From Knoxdaviesia capensis (Eukaryota > Ascomycota > Sordariomycetes > Microascales > Gondwanamycetaceae): a stretch of DNA of 64,000 bases. The notes beneath the pieces were generated by a model that worked only from the letters and a program-made list of their open reading frames with translations, did not search any database and was not told the origin of the DNA. Below are positions 33,341-45,661 of the stretch, in pieces. A program made the translations under genes and the position numbers. The stretch spans positions 868,001-932,000 of the forward strand of contig LNGK01000001.1 in the NCBI GenBank assembly GCA_001510575.1. Direction: 5' to 3'. How positions within the stretch are numbered: the first letter of the stretch is position 1; every line of letters starts with the position of its first letter.

Positions 33341-36300
33341 CCCGATCGAGAACCGCTCGCTTTGGGTATCATTTTGTCTTCATGTAGCCACGAGCACATA
33401 CTGTAGTATGCCGCAATATGAGGTTTCCCTTTGTTCGTCTCTCGCGTTCGTCCCTGGTGAGCTGGCCTCGGGAAATATTCCCCATCCATCCAGCCAGCCA
33501 ACCAAAAACACCCCCGAGGGTGGCCGGTAGTCGACCAGACTCAGAACCTGCTCGTGATTCCCCCCCACGCCGAACCACAGAAGCGGCGAGTCTGGGTGGC
33601 CGGGCCAGCACTGTGTCGGTGCTGGCGGTGGAGATGATACAGCTGGCGGTGTCGCAGGATGGCCACCGTCACCCGTACGGACCTGACTCGAACTCGCAGA
33701 TACACGTCCATTCGTCCCGGAGGTGCCGCAGGTAGCCTCCGCCGTGTATCGCCGCGGCCGGTCGCGGAGACATCGTGAGATTGCTCACCAGATCGTCGTG
33801 CGGTTGTGCGCCGACTTCGAGACCAAGGTTTTTTTTATTTCAAAAGAAAAAAGAAGTTTGTCGTCAGTCCCCTTTCCGCTACTGCCCGGTCCGCACAGTA
33901 CATGCTCACCGTGTGGCACACTGTCTAGCATTCCGCTTATGTCATCCTGTACGGTGCAACTTTCTTACCGCTTTCGCCCTAGCGGCCCAGCCAGTGAGAA
34001 GGCGCAGCACAGCCGCTTCACAGCACCAACTCTTTTTTTTCTGTTTGTTCTTTAAAATCTCTTTGTTCTTAAAAAACAAAAGGCTTTGCTCCTCCACAGC
34101 ACTGTTTCAGCTGCTAACCCTAATCTCCCGATTCCTCAGGGTTTCCATGCTTGGTGCGCGCTTCGCTGAAGGCTTTGCATGTCGTGGCTCCGGGATCGCC
34201 GCCGCTGCGGAAAGCACTGTGAGAGGAGACAAACGAAAGAGTCTCGGCGGCGGCTGAACGAGTTAAAAAAATAAAAAAAAATAAAAAAAGGATATCACTG
34301 CATACTTTGCATCCACAATCGCTCGCTATCTCGAGATGAATCTCTGCACCGATGCCAAATCCCAGCTGCTTTCTTTCCCGCGACGTCTCATGTCTCTCTG
34401 TCCACGTCGCCGTGCAGACCCTCACTGGCTGGTCCCGAGGCTTTCTCTTTCGTGCAGGTCCCACGCAAACTTCCTCTCTCTCTCTCTCTCTCTCTATCTG
34501 TTCGGCTGCTGGGCGGGCGTGGGCAGTCCCGCAGCGTTTTTGTTCTTTCTGCAGGCCGGTCTGGTGTAAGTCCCCGGGGGGACGAGGACCAGAAAACTGC
34601 TTGGTCTGTTCTGGTCCGTGCAGTGTGCAATCCACTCGCTCACCCGCTCCCGGCTTCCGTGCGACGACGATGTATGCCAGACAACCGTGTTTTATCAAAC
34701 AGCCGACCGTCTCGACCCTCTCGTGCAATATCAACGCTGTGCTATATAGTGCCACCCACACCGTCTCTAGCTTTAGATTAATATGGCTTGATATCTGCAT
34801 GCGACGTATAGTGCCGCATCGCCCACGCCCAACTTTTTTCGCGCCCTGCAGCTCTCTATCCTCGCACTTACTTCCTGCCCCCCGGCCGTGGTTCTCAGGA
34901 CTGCTGCGTGCTCCGGCACCGGCCCATGTCTTCGTGCACGTAGACGGGTCGAGATTTAACCACCCGCGCGATATACTGCTCTGGCCGGCCCTGCCAGCCA
35001 CCCTGGTGCTGGCGACCTGCATGTCCTGGACGAGTGTTCCTCTCCCACCTGTGCGGCGTGGCATGCTGTCGCAATCTCGCGCTCGTCGACACGAAATCAG
35101 AACCCGTTTGGACACTGAGCCCCCCACCGAACCACACGGGATCCCGAACTCCTGTCTGCTAATGTTAATGCAGCCTCATATATCACCATTCGGCCTTGAT
35201 ATAGCGACTCAGAACCACCACCACGCATGTTGAGAGACCGGGGAGTTTTGCATGTGCTTCTCTCTCCCATTTCCAATCTCTGCCCAGCTCTCGACGGGCC
35301 CTTGCTCGGTGCTACTCGCCAGAACCCCCCCCCGACCCAGAAAGCTTGAGGAGAGCTGTCAGCAAGCCTCACAGCTACAGTCCGGCCCCCCTGATAGATA
35401 TCGAACTAGGCCGGATCAAGCGTAGCGGAGAGAGACGTAGCCAGGAAAAAGGAACTTAACAGCCAGCATCAAGCGGAATCACTTTATTGTCTGTCTCCCT
35501 CCCCTTTTTTTTTTCTTTTCTTATCTTATTTCCGATCTGATGAGCTGCGCTTTCTGTAACATATCACCTGGCCACGGGGGGGGAATCGAATTGTGATGAT
35601 TCTCGTATTTCACATTTTCCCTGTGTGTTTTGAATGGATGGGTGGAGGATGGCTGGCCATCGGCGCAAACACCGCGAAACGGGGGCCAACCTCCGACGAG
35701 GCCATGCACTTCCGTCACTTCTCACATTCGCCGGGCCACTTACTTTCTGACGTGAGGGCGACGTGGGGACCAGACCACCTAGAGTTGTCCCGCTCGCCGG
35801 GCGGTCGGCCGATGTGTGCACCTCACCCTTTGGCTTGCCTGCTTCCATTCCTCTCCGCCCACAGGGTTTTTTTTTTCTTCTTTTCTTTTCTATTTTTATT
35901 TATATTTTTTTTATCTGCTCCCTTGCCATGCTCACCAGTTTACCGCCCGTGCAAGTCTCTTGCTAGCCGGCCGGCCACCCGATGCCTCCCACTATCAGGG
36001 GCCCCGGTGAATCCTCCCGTCGGACGTTGCACCGGCCTGGGTGCCCTGCTGTGCAGTCGGTGGTCGTCAGGAACGGACATTGCGTCCAGGCATCGCGCAG
36101 TGGTCTAATTGCTGATATAATTTGCAAGCCCATATGGAGGGTCGAGTATGTAACGTCCGGCGGCACCGTTGTATGCTAGGTAGGTGGCGGGAGGGTTGGC
36201 TCCTGTTTGTTTGTGATGCCCACGCCTGTTTGAGCGGAACCCTTGGACTTTGACGAGTAACTTTTTCTTTGGGGGGGGTTTTTTTTGGTTTCTTTTGCGC

Positions 36301-38274
36301 AGTTCGGTTTGTTGGGCCGCCTTCGATGCTTCGAAATCCCGCAGATTGTGAACAGAGAAGCTTTTTCGAGCTGTGCTTCCTTTTTCGGAGTCTGGATGTC
36401 CAATATTCCATCGATTTGCCTCTTCGCCTAGCAGGTCCAGCTCGTCACTGACACGCACACTAGTACGCTTCAGTTTCAACCACCCTGTCTGTCGTCTATT
36501 TGGAGAGGCAGGCATTAACAACCTGCAGCCACGTACACCCAGGCACGGCGCCCACTCACAGCCGGCCGATCAAGGCCCGCACCAGTGAAAATGCCCACCC
36601 ACGCACCAGAGCCGGTTCAGACGACTCCCGCAGCAGCAGATAAGAAAGAGCAAGTGGACTCGCCGAGCCTCCTGCTGGCCCCCCACCCACTGAGACTTAT
36701 CGTGGCCTGTCCGGGCCCATCGCCACCAGCGCGAACACACCCGTGGTTGAGCCAGGACGAAAGGCGTTGATCAGATCCAAGTCATATAGCAACACAACAT
36801 ATACACAGAGTGGGGAGCTTAGCAGGCCCGGAGTATATGTGCAGCACGAATACAACAGAGTCAATATCGTGCACTCTCGCGATAACCCTGGAATATGTGC
36901 GTGCGTGGGGAGTGGGCCAAGCCAAGCGGGACGGCGATAAGTGGCAGCGAGATTGCAGGTGTTTAAAAGAAGAGACAAAGTGGAGTGGGTAATGTGGTAT
37001 CGCTGGCATTAGCATTGGCGTATATCCAAAAAAGTGGCGGCTGGAAGCTACCCAGATTGTTTGGTGGGCGGGAGAAGGAGAAGAGAGAAAAAAATAGTAA
37101 GTCGCCATAGCCGCCGAAAATCGTTATCTCGCATCCACCCACACATTTTGGGAATCTGCAACCCACACCCAGACAGGCCCTTTCCCTTTCACTCCCACAC
37201 ACACACATAATGAACTTAATATACAGTACTGTACTGTACACACACTCTCTCTCCCTTGCATGCTCCGTCCCTGCCCGCCCACTTTATCGGACTTTACGCA
37301 AGTGTCGCACCTACCACCACCTACCACAACCTACCACCCACCATACACGTAACCAACACAGTCGGTAATGAAAGAAAAGGCAATCTTGCCCATTCCCAGG
37401 CATAAACCCGAAGAGGATTCTCCCTCCTCCCCCCTCAAATGTGCGGGTAAGTCAAACTTCCACGGCCGCTGTCCTGTCTTGTCGTTGCTGGGCCGGTAAG
37501 GGTAGTGAGGTCGCCCCCGCCCGTGTGTGCTCGCCCATATCATCTCTAGCTATATCCCTTGCATCGGGCGCGGAACAACCTTCGAGAACCGAGTCGCAGA
37601 GGCAGACCGTAAAGACGATTTGACGAAGAAGGAGCATTTCTATAAAATAAAAACCTAAATTAAACTCAATCAAAATTTAAGAATAAAAAATTCGCAATTA
37701 TGGCGATCGCCTCCCGTGATCCTCTCTCCTCCCCTTTTCCCTCCGACTATGTCTTCTTCTCTTCTTTTCTTCCCTTTTATTCTTCTGTGTCTTGCCCTCG
37801 TCCTCTTTACTAAGTTCCCGTCCCGCCTCCTTCCTCGTATCGTAGAGGGAGGGGCCGAACAACGTGCCCGAAAATAGAAAATCAAAATCAAGATCAAACC
37901 AAGCAAGCAAGCAAACACCCACGGACGCCAGACAGCGGGCACCTGTGCGGCAATGTCCAGGTCCCTCGACACACTTTTGGGGGAGGGAGGGCGGACGGGC
38001 GGACGGGCTTCGGTTGGGCTTCTCTGCGATCTTTTTAACTGGATCGTGTAACCCGGCGGGCGGAAACACCAGGTGCTCGTAATTGGGTGGCACCACAACA
38101 GCAGCACGTAACGAAGGCATGGGGGGGGGGCAGCGGGCGCTGGGTGCGGTGCGGTGCGGCCATTCGCTGGGCCGGCGCAGGCTCGCTGCTCAAACGGGTT
38201 CCTGGTCCTCGTCTCTGTGCCTCACAGGCTGGTGGTCCTGCTGCAGGGCCAATCTGACTGCAGATGTAAGTAGT

Positions 38275-38302
38275 GTACTGTACAGTACAGTACAGTATAG
38301 TA
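38275..38302. repeat. GTACTGTACAGTAC palindromic repeat
   Basis: Overlapping GTACTGTAC and CAGTACAGTA units form a short self-complementary array, one of several such clusters between about 30 and 41 kb. Confidence 0.75.
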
Positions 38303-41250
38303 TGAGCAGTACACACACATCCTCGGTGCTCGTAGTGTCGCGACAAGAGAAGCTCGCGAGGACCAACCCGAAGGAATGCCCGTTCCACACTCTGGCAGAT
38401 AGTGTGTATCAGTATATTCAGCCCCCGTGTTTACACTCGCAGTTGTGGTGGTGGTGTGGGGAGCAGCACGAAAACAATCCCCCCAAAGCGTGCAGGTCCA
38501 GGACGATCCCAAAAAAAAGCAATATTAACAGTGGCGAGGGAGGATTTGAGATTGTTGTATTATGTCCCCAACAGAGGCACAGCCCATTCCAAACTGGATG
38601 ATGTACTGTACCTTTGTTACATGTGTGCATACAACTTACTGCAGAGTGCAGAGTTGAATTCCCGCCTATCCTCTGACATGACCATCCAGTTTGTGTCTCT
38701 CTGACAGCCACAACCTGCAAAACTGCAACTCGGCACGAAGCGGGCTCCGTGATATATAAAAAAGCCGCCCAGGCAAGGCGCAAGGAGACTGCATGCATAA
38801 GAAATTGCCCAGCGCGGGCCCCCCTTAGCAACCGCTCGCACGAGGTTTCCTTTTGTTTTTGTCGTTTCCTGTTGTTGATATTGGCTGTTTCTCTGCAAAG
38901 GCGCCCGCTTCAGCCGCGCCGTAACTCGGACTTCTGCACACAAGACATCCGAGTCGCAGGCTTATATGAGTCGCAGACTTGCGTTTTCTCTGCAGAGCTT
39001 GTTTAGGTGTAGGCTCGTCTTTTGCCGAGCGGCCGTCGTCCTGGACGCCCGCATGGTTTAGCACGGTACCATTCGCTTTTTTTTTCGTCGTTTTTTGTTC
39101 GTCGTTTCGCTTCACAAAAGGTTGGTGCTGGCCCTGTCAGATCCCACCGAGCGCATTTCGCAAAAGAGCACAGCCGGAGATCTATCTCCTGCGGCGATGT
39201 TCGATGGGGCGGCCACAGCTCTCGATTTCCAAAAGGATACAAATATAGAATAAACATGTCAAGAGACCGGGGAGGCACGGTGCAAGGGATCGCTCAGCGA
39301 AGGCTGCCAAGAACGATGTCCTCGAAGCGAAGCCAAAATTGCCTGTTGCAAAGGGTTGGCATGTAGAAAAAAAAAATGAGAACAAAAAAAGGTCCTCTCT
39401 CCCTACTCCAACGTGGAAACAGACACTCGAATTTGGAGAGAACTTTTTTTTCAGACTGTCGTCTCGCTAAATGCTAGCTGTTGGCCGGGGTGCGTTCGGT
39501 GTGTGTGCACGTATGTGAGCGAAGGAACTTTTTTTTTGTTCGTATTTTCTCATGCCATTCGCTTCTTTAGGGATGGGATTTCAGGTTCCTCCGAGAACCC
39601 CCAGACCACAAGTGGGAAAAAGATCACCAGGAAAGCACGAACTAAGCAGTTTGTAGTTACGCTCGCAAAGATACCAAGCTCTCCTGTCTCGTCATACTGT
39701 TGCAACTGAAGAGTGAAAAAAAGGAAAGGGGGGAGGGCCTGGTCCCAGCGATGATCGTCATCACGGTTTTTTTTTGTTCGCGAAGATGGAAGTGTGAAGA
39801 GCACATCTTTTTAAGTGTCGTCGTTGTGTAAGTGCAGTTTAGTCAGTTGGCTAGCCCCCAAGGGAGACGACGCCTGTTTGGAACTTGTACCATACCCGGC
39901 AACTGCACCCAGCGGTGGCACCTGCCCTTACTCTTCCTCCTTTCCCTTTTTTCCCTTTCCTTTTTTTCTGGCTTTTCGGGGTCAGGGGGTCTGCGATGTC
40001 CAGCTGATTGGGCAAGACCACGCTACTACAGTGCAACCCCCCATCCAGCAACACAACCAGAACAGCAAAATATTTGGGAGTCTTGGAGATAAGAACGAAC
40101 GAACGGCCAGAAACCCGCACTTCGTCGAATTCCTCAAAAGGGCGACGTGCAGGAAAGACAAGTGTGGGCCCGGCAAACCACGCTACACCACATTCGGCCT
40201 AGCGCGGGCTCCTTCCAGGACCCGCCAGGACCCGCGTCTTTTTATGTGTTATTTCTTGCGACTTTGCTCTTTTTTTTTCTCTCTTTTTCAGCGCACAGGG
40301 TGGAGTGGGTCTCACAACGAGCGAGTTCGACTGGCCAGGGTCGGTGATTGCATTCTGTTTCTCCAACTCACGGCATGCAGTGCGGTGCGCTGGCCAGATA
40401 CTCTCGCCTTGTCCAGCCACGGTCGAGCATCTGGCAAACAGGCGTCCGCGTCGGGGTTTTGCGTGGTCGCCATTGGCTAGCGTGGGGACGAAGGCCTTCG
40501 CAGTGCAGACTCCGATATGGCGGCCGTTCAGGGTCCTGTGTCACCTCGAGCGCGGCAGTGGGGAGGAGGCAACGGGGCCGGAGTCGGTTTCCATGTCTTC
40601 ACGACTTGCCGGATCTGCACAGCAAGTTGGGAACATCCTACAGCCTCACACGGCGGATAAAAAGATGCACCGTGATCAGAGCAGCCACAGCCTCTTTCAG
40701 CCAGCATCAGCGCGGCAGGTTGATCACGTCCCTGTCGTTTGAGGGTGGGTTCCTCGTAAGTCTAGAATACAAGCAAAGTCAGTCTCACTCCTGGATGCAC
40801 CACAGCGTGTTCCCTGATCTTAGGGTTAGGGCTCGGCCAAACTCCCGTCGCGAGGTGGAGTACCTCTTGCGCAAGCGGCGGGAAGGAGCGAAATCACAGA
40901 AAAAAGGGCCAGGGGGACACGACGGTAAACACAACCTTTCCTTATCGTCGGTGTCCCTCTCGTTTTCTTCACGACCGGTTTTGTCGGGCCCGACCCACGA
41001 CAGAGTGCCGGGCTTTCGTTTTGGCTAGCAAGAACCTGCATGGCCAGAAAACCACTAAACAATCTGAGAGATGGGTGCTGCACTTCGTTTTTCTCCTGTC
41101 AAACATGCGCCCTAGTGCTCCCCTTCCCCCCTATAAGCACAGTCTGGTATAGGCCTATACCCGGAGGTGATAAGCCGAGAGGGTTGCACTTTGGATGGAG
41201 ACGGTGCACCCTCAACAAGTATGCCAAATGAGGGAGTACCTGTACGAGTT

Positions 41251-41295
41251 GGAAGCACTACAGTACAGTACTGTACTGTACAGTACTATACTTCC
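41251..41295. repeat. 45-bp imperfect palindrome of GTAC/CAGTAC units
   Basis: The segment begins GGAAG and ends CTTCC, with CAGTACAGTACTGTACTGTA in the centre, so the two halves are largely self-complementary and could form a cruciform or an RNA hairpin. No gene surrounds it. Confidence 0.8.
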
Positions 41296-44200
41296 TACGA
41301 AGAGGTGTTGGGGGGTTCATTTCCGAAGGCCACTGGTGTTACTTACATATGCCATGCCGCCACTTTAACATGACCAGGGTTCCTGTGTCTCTGTAGCACA
41401 ACGGTTCATGAACACAATCAAACTGCATGCACAGAATTATGAAAGGATTGGGTGGGGACAACTTGCTCCTTCCTGCCCTGCTGTGCGTGCTCTGGCGTGC
41501 GTGCCCTTGACCTCAGCTACCGGAGTGCTGGGCGCTGGATAACGTGATAGGGGGGGTTCGTTCTCGTTCTTGTTCGAGGCCACAAGCGCGCGAAGATGCG
41601 AAAATTGTGTTCTTCTGCGTGACCGACCCGGGAAGGCGAAAAAGGAAAGAGGCGATGCCCAACAGAAAGGAAGAATGAAAAGAAAAAGAAAAAAAGTTTT
41701 TTTTTCACACCACATTCCTGGGTTCTGACCTGACATCGAGAAAACCGCCCTAGTCAAGGCGCATCGCTTCGGTTTGTTCGTGCTTGGCTCCCCCCCAAAG
41801 CCACAAGTAGTACGAAAACTTACGACGATAGTGGGAAGGACGAGACAAAACGACACTATCTTCTCCAACATCCCCAGAGAATGAATGACTGGGAAATGCC
41901 CACTAAAAAACCCAGCCCGTACTACCCTCGAAGTCATGCTACCATAACGTGTTTCTCCAAAAAGAAAAAGAAAAAAGAAGAAAAAAAAGGAAAAAAAAAA
42001 AGGAAAAAAAAAGGAAAAAAAGGAACGCCGCTCTTCCCCCAACGTCTTTCATTCCTGTGACTTCCTGGAATTCTCGTCACGTTGTCCAGAGTGGTTTTTC
42101 CTTATCGGCGGCCGCCCCATCTGCTTGCGACATGACTGTTGCAGCCACCGGCGTGTGTGTGTGTCTCTCTCTCTCTCTATTTGGGGGAGGGAGGGTTTTC
42201 GTGGGAGCTCCAACCTGCAGAAAACAGACCAGAAAAACTGGTCACGTTGGGCCCATGTGCAGTGCAGCATCTGGCCATTTTGCAGTGCTCCGACGCTGGA
42301 CTGGAGATGCTGTCCCAGTGGGCTATCTGGTCTGGCGCGCCGATAAAGAACGCATGTTGTAGTCAAGTCTGAGAGGCGTCGCCGCCGAAGTTACTTCCAA
42401 GCGGGCAGGCACCCTTCGGCATGCAGTTGAACGAAAAAAAAACGAAACAGCGAAAACGAAAAGGAAATTTCCTGGACTTCACTATGTAACACTGCAATCT
42501 TGGAAGGAGCGGGGGAGACGACAGACATTGGCGTTGGGCCAAGAAGTGTAGTATTCATGCAGTCCTCCGCTTCGCCTACCACGAAAGGGAAGGAAGCCCA
42601 AGGCCAAGCCAAAAAGCAAGAACAAAAAAAAAAAAAAACAACCAACAACCCCTGGTTTCTGCGCTTTCCCTTTTTGCTTGTGTGTCGTCGCTGCTTCCTT
42701 TTTCTCAGGGAGGAGTTGGTTGACCATCACCGCGCACTATCGACCCCATTTCCCAGATGCCGGCCTGGCAGGTGCAGCAGCACTAGACGGAGAGACAGGA
42801 ACACATGCCAGACTGCACCCAGGTTTGAGCCAATCTTCTCTCTCTTATCTCTCTCTCTCTGTGTGTGTGTGTGTGTGTGTGCGCCCTCTCGGCGTCGTTC
42901 CTCTCCTCAGCCATCCAGCATCGCCTTGAAGAGGCTTCTGCTGCTGCACCCCTAGTGTTCCAGCATTACATCACTCAGATTCCTGGAGGAAAAGAAAAAT
43001 AATAAAAACATAAAATATGGCGTTAGAACCGCCTGGTCTGAGTGGTCGATCCAGGGCCCGCACGCTAAGCCCGCACGAGCTTAGCCCATCCTCGTTTTTT
43101 ATTGCGAATATCTCGTTTTTTTGTTGGCTGACGTTTCGCTGGAGTCCTGTTCTCCAATGAGCGTCGCTTGCTCTATTTTGCTTCAGCCTGCCTCCTCCCC
43201 TGCCAGCTCAGACAAAACAGCATGTTATCCTGGTCCGAAACCTGTCGCCCAAATTCTCTGGCAAATTCGCGGGGAAGGGAGGGAGCGGGCGTGCGTGCGT
43301 ATTTGCTGTGGGCGGCTGCATCCGGGCTGGTGCAGGCACCTTTTGTTCTCGTCGTTCTCTGGGCTTCTGCCAGGGAAGAAGAAGGCGAGAAAAGGGTGAG
43401 AGAAAAAAAAAAGAGAAAAAAAAAAGAGTCAAGCGCTCCTGCCTCAAGAGTCATACCTTCCCCCCTGCTCTAGGCAGCGCCTACCCAAAACTGCCTGGAA
43501 TGGCCTGAATCTAAAAAAGAGGGAAAAAATTGCACTGGCTCGTGTACGAGAACGAGGACGAGGGAAGGAGCGACTGATCCGACGACGGATGAGTGGTTTT
43601 TGTTCCTGTCTCTGTCAATCAACGGAGAAAACAAGAAAATCGGTCTCCTGTCAGAAACATGCATGCGAACATTTTGCATCTCGCGCGCCTTCTGGCCACA
43701 AGAATGGGTGCAAGTTCTGCAAGATGAGCAAATCGGAAAGGGGGTGGTGGTGGTGGTGAGACGAGACAACCGCCCGACCAGACCAGAGCAACAGAAAACT
43801 CTGATTCCGAGGCGGCCTTGAAATCTGCTTGTCCCACCGATGCACACACAACTTGTGTAAGACCAGGAACACGCAGAAAACCCTGGGGGAGAGAGACATT
43901 ACGGAGTCGGTGATACAAAACCCTCACAATGCAGTTCTCTGGCGGGCTTCTTTCTTGTTGGCCCGCAGAGACATGTTGCGGAATTTAGGGGGTGGGTGTG
44001 ACCGATTCCTGTTCTGACACTCCCTTCAGACGCTCCTTCCACGCCCGCCAGAAGAGACAGGGAAAGAGAGACTTCTTCCACGCTGCCCTTGAATGCAAAA
44101 AAAAGAATGAAAAAAAAAGAACGAAAAATTCTTGATTGCACCTGCCTGCACCTGCACCGTCTAATCTTCCCTGGCCTGTTCCACTTTGTAGCCCCACCCC

Positions 44201-44660
44201 CACCGTCAGGGTTTATTTTATTCATTCTTCTTTTTTCGCTGCATGCCTTCCTCACCAGAGTACCTGAAAAAAGGAACGAAAAAAAAAGAAATAAAAAAAG
44301 TACCTTCTCCAACTGGCTCGGGGTACTTCGTCTGCACGCCTGACTCCCCCCGGAATTGCCGCAATCTGGCCCTCACACTGTGCTCCGCTGCATGTACCAC
44401 ACCCTGGCCATCCTCTGTACCTAACTCTTAGTATCTTTTAATCTTTTTTCTCTTCGGAATATTCCTCTGCTGTAAGTTTTTTTTCTCATCTTCCATGGTC
44501 AGAATGACGCTGACGCCGATCTTGTCCCCCTGCTGCTTCCTGCCCGATTTGACTCACACTGTGCCCGTGCCGCCTCAGGCCATACATCGGCACCGTGCGC
44601 CACAGTGCGTCTGGCTGTCCGCCGACTCCACTGACTGGTTCGACATCTCTTGATATAAGG
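41296..44660. other. Gene-poor region, part 3, leading into a promoter
   Basis: No gene is supported. It contains a purine-rich A/G tract at about 41955-42025, a CT/GT microsatellite at 42849-42882, and several A-rich runs. The last part probably serves as upstream regulatory DNA for the gene starting at 45053; a TATA-like TGATATAAGG is at 44652-44661, where a CT-rich leader begins. Confidence 0.45.
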
Positions 44661-44875
44661 ATCGAGCCAGTCCCGCCTTCAAAATCTTGCCGTCTCTTCT
44701 TCCACCACTTCAACCTCACCTCACCTCACGCCTTCTTGACATCTTGTTCGTCCGTCTTTATATCTTCTGTACCCCTCTTTACGATTCCCAGTCAACTTCT
44801 TCATCTCTTTGCCTCTTCATACTTGAACACCCCTCATCCTGCTTCTTCTTCCTCTTCTCCCTCTTGTTCTCCCAC

Positions 44876-44888
44876 GTATATATATATG
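44876..44888 (+). promoter_or_regulatory. TATA-like element upstream of the 45053 gene
   Basis: GTATATATATATG lies about 165 bp before the ATG, within CT-rich sequence. Either this or the TATAAGG at 44655-44661 could set transcription start; the second would give a roughly 380-nt leader. Confidence 0.4.
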
Positions 44889-45052
44889 CCAGACTCTGCT
44901 CTCTCTTCCATCTTCACTGATCCATTTGACTCCTGCACATACCATCTGTGGCACTGCTCGTGATTGCATCTCCATCTGAAGCCTGGTTCTTCTCTTCCCA
45001 TCCCACATCTTCTTTTTCCTTTCTCACCACAACTCCCCCACACACATCCACC

Positions 45053-45661
45053 ATGCACCGCTACGCCAGACCCGCCGTCGTGCCCTCTCTCGACTTCTCC
45101 TCCCGCCACGCCGCCATGCTCCGATCGCCCACCGGCGCCTCGTCCAGCTCGGCCGACACCGTGGCCAGCCGCGCCACCTCCGACCTGCACAGCGACCTCC
45201 TGTTCGACCCGTTGGACATGGGCCTGGCGCCCGCTGCCGCCGCGGCGGCCTTCGCCGACTCGCCGACTCTGCCGGCCGTGCCCGACATGGACGAGGACAT
45301 CTTCCAGCTCGATCTCGACGGCCCTGTCGAAGCCGCCCAGAAGTCCAGCCGCCGCTCGGCCTCGCTCGAGTCGCTGCTCAGCTTCAGCGGCCCCGTGTAC
45401 CGCTCGTTTTGGGACGGCGCTGCGGTGGTCACCGTGCACTCGGTGCCATACTCGTCCAAGTCCAAGGCCAAGAAGAGCGTTGCTGCCGAGGTTGGCTACG
45501 AGGCCGACGACGAAGGCCGCCGATTCTCGCGCACCCGGCCGAGCAAGTCGTCGCACTCGTCCTCCTCACACTCCTCACACTCCTCTAGCCACTCGCGCCA
45601 GCCTGCCGTGTCGCCCATGACCGGCTTCCGCCTGCAGCGCACCTCAACCATGAAGCACTAA
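45053..45661 (+). CDS. Small serine-rich protein of unknown function
   Basis: A single exon encodes 202 aa. I do not recognise the family. Visible features are an N-terminus MHRYARPAVVPSLDFSSRHA, an alanine run at about residues 62-68, and an acidic patch PDMDEDIFQLDLDG near 81-94. The ordered-looking core RSASLESLLSFSGPVYRSFW is at 101-120, followed by a hydrophobic AVVTVHSVPY segment; a Ser/His-rich tract lies at about 163-185 and the tail is basic. Strong third-position G/C bias matches the other genes, and the ATG has a CCACC context, so it is probably real although the antisense frame is also open for 240 codons. A CT-rich leader with TATA-like elements precedes it. No signal peptide or membrane segment is evident. 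Most of the protein is predicted disordered by composition. Confidence 0.72.
   Translation: MHRYARPAVVPSLDFSSRHAAMLRSPTGASSSSADTVASRATSDLHSDLLFDPLDMGLAPAAAAAAFADSPTLPAVPDMDEDIFQLDLDGPVEAAQKSSRRSASLESLLSFSGPVYRSFWDGAAVVTVHSVPYSSKSKAKKSVAAEVGYEADDEGRRFSRTRPSKSSHSSSSHSSHSSSHSRQPAVSPMTGFRLQRTSTMKH

Larger units (their letters stand above)
31581..41250. other. Gene-poor region, part 2
   Basis: No gene is supported over nearly 10 kb. Long open frames on both strands at 34120-35233 overlap each other and show no domain or codon bias. Features include a 50-bp CA microsatellite at 33290-33339, A/T-rich tracts near 34264-34291 and 35865-35920, a CT tract at about 34474-34499, CTACCAC-type repeats at 37311-37340, several palindromic GTACAGTAC clusters (33105-33120, 37221-37240, 38275-38302), and TTAGGGTTAGGG at 40820-40831. 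Confidence 0.5.

Noticed and set aside
34120..35233. Two long overlapping frames on opposite strands (335 and 293 codons)
   Set aside because: They overlap each other almost entirely, have no domain, no codon bias, and pass through CT and A-rich tracts; likely chance.
44834..45556. 240-codon minus-strand frame opposite the serine-rich gene
   Set aside because: The sense strand has the promoter signals, CCACC-ATG context and fungal codon bias; the antisense peptide is a Gly/Arg/Val-rich shadow.
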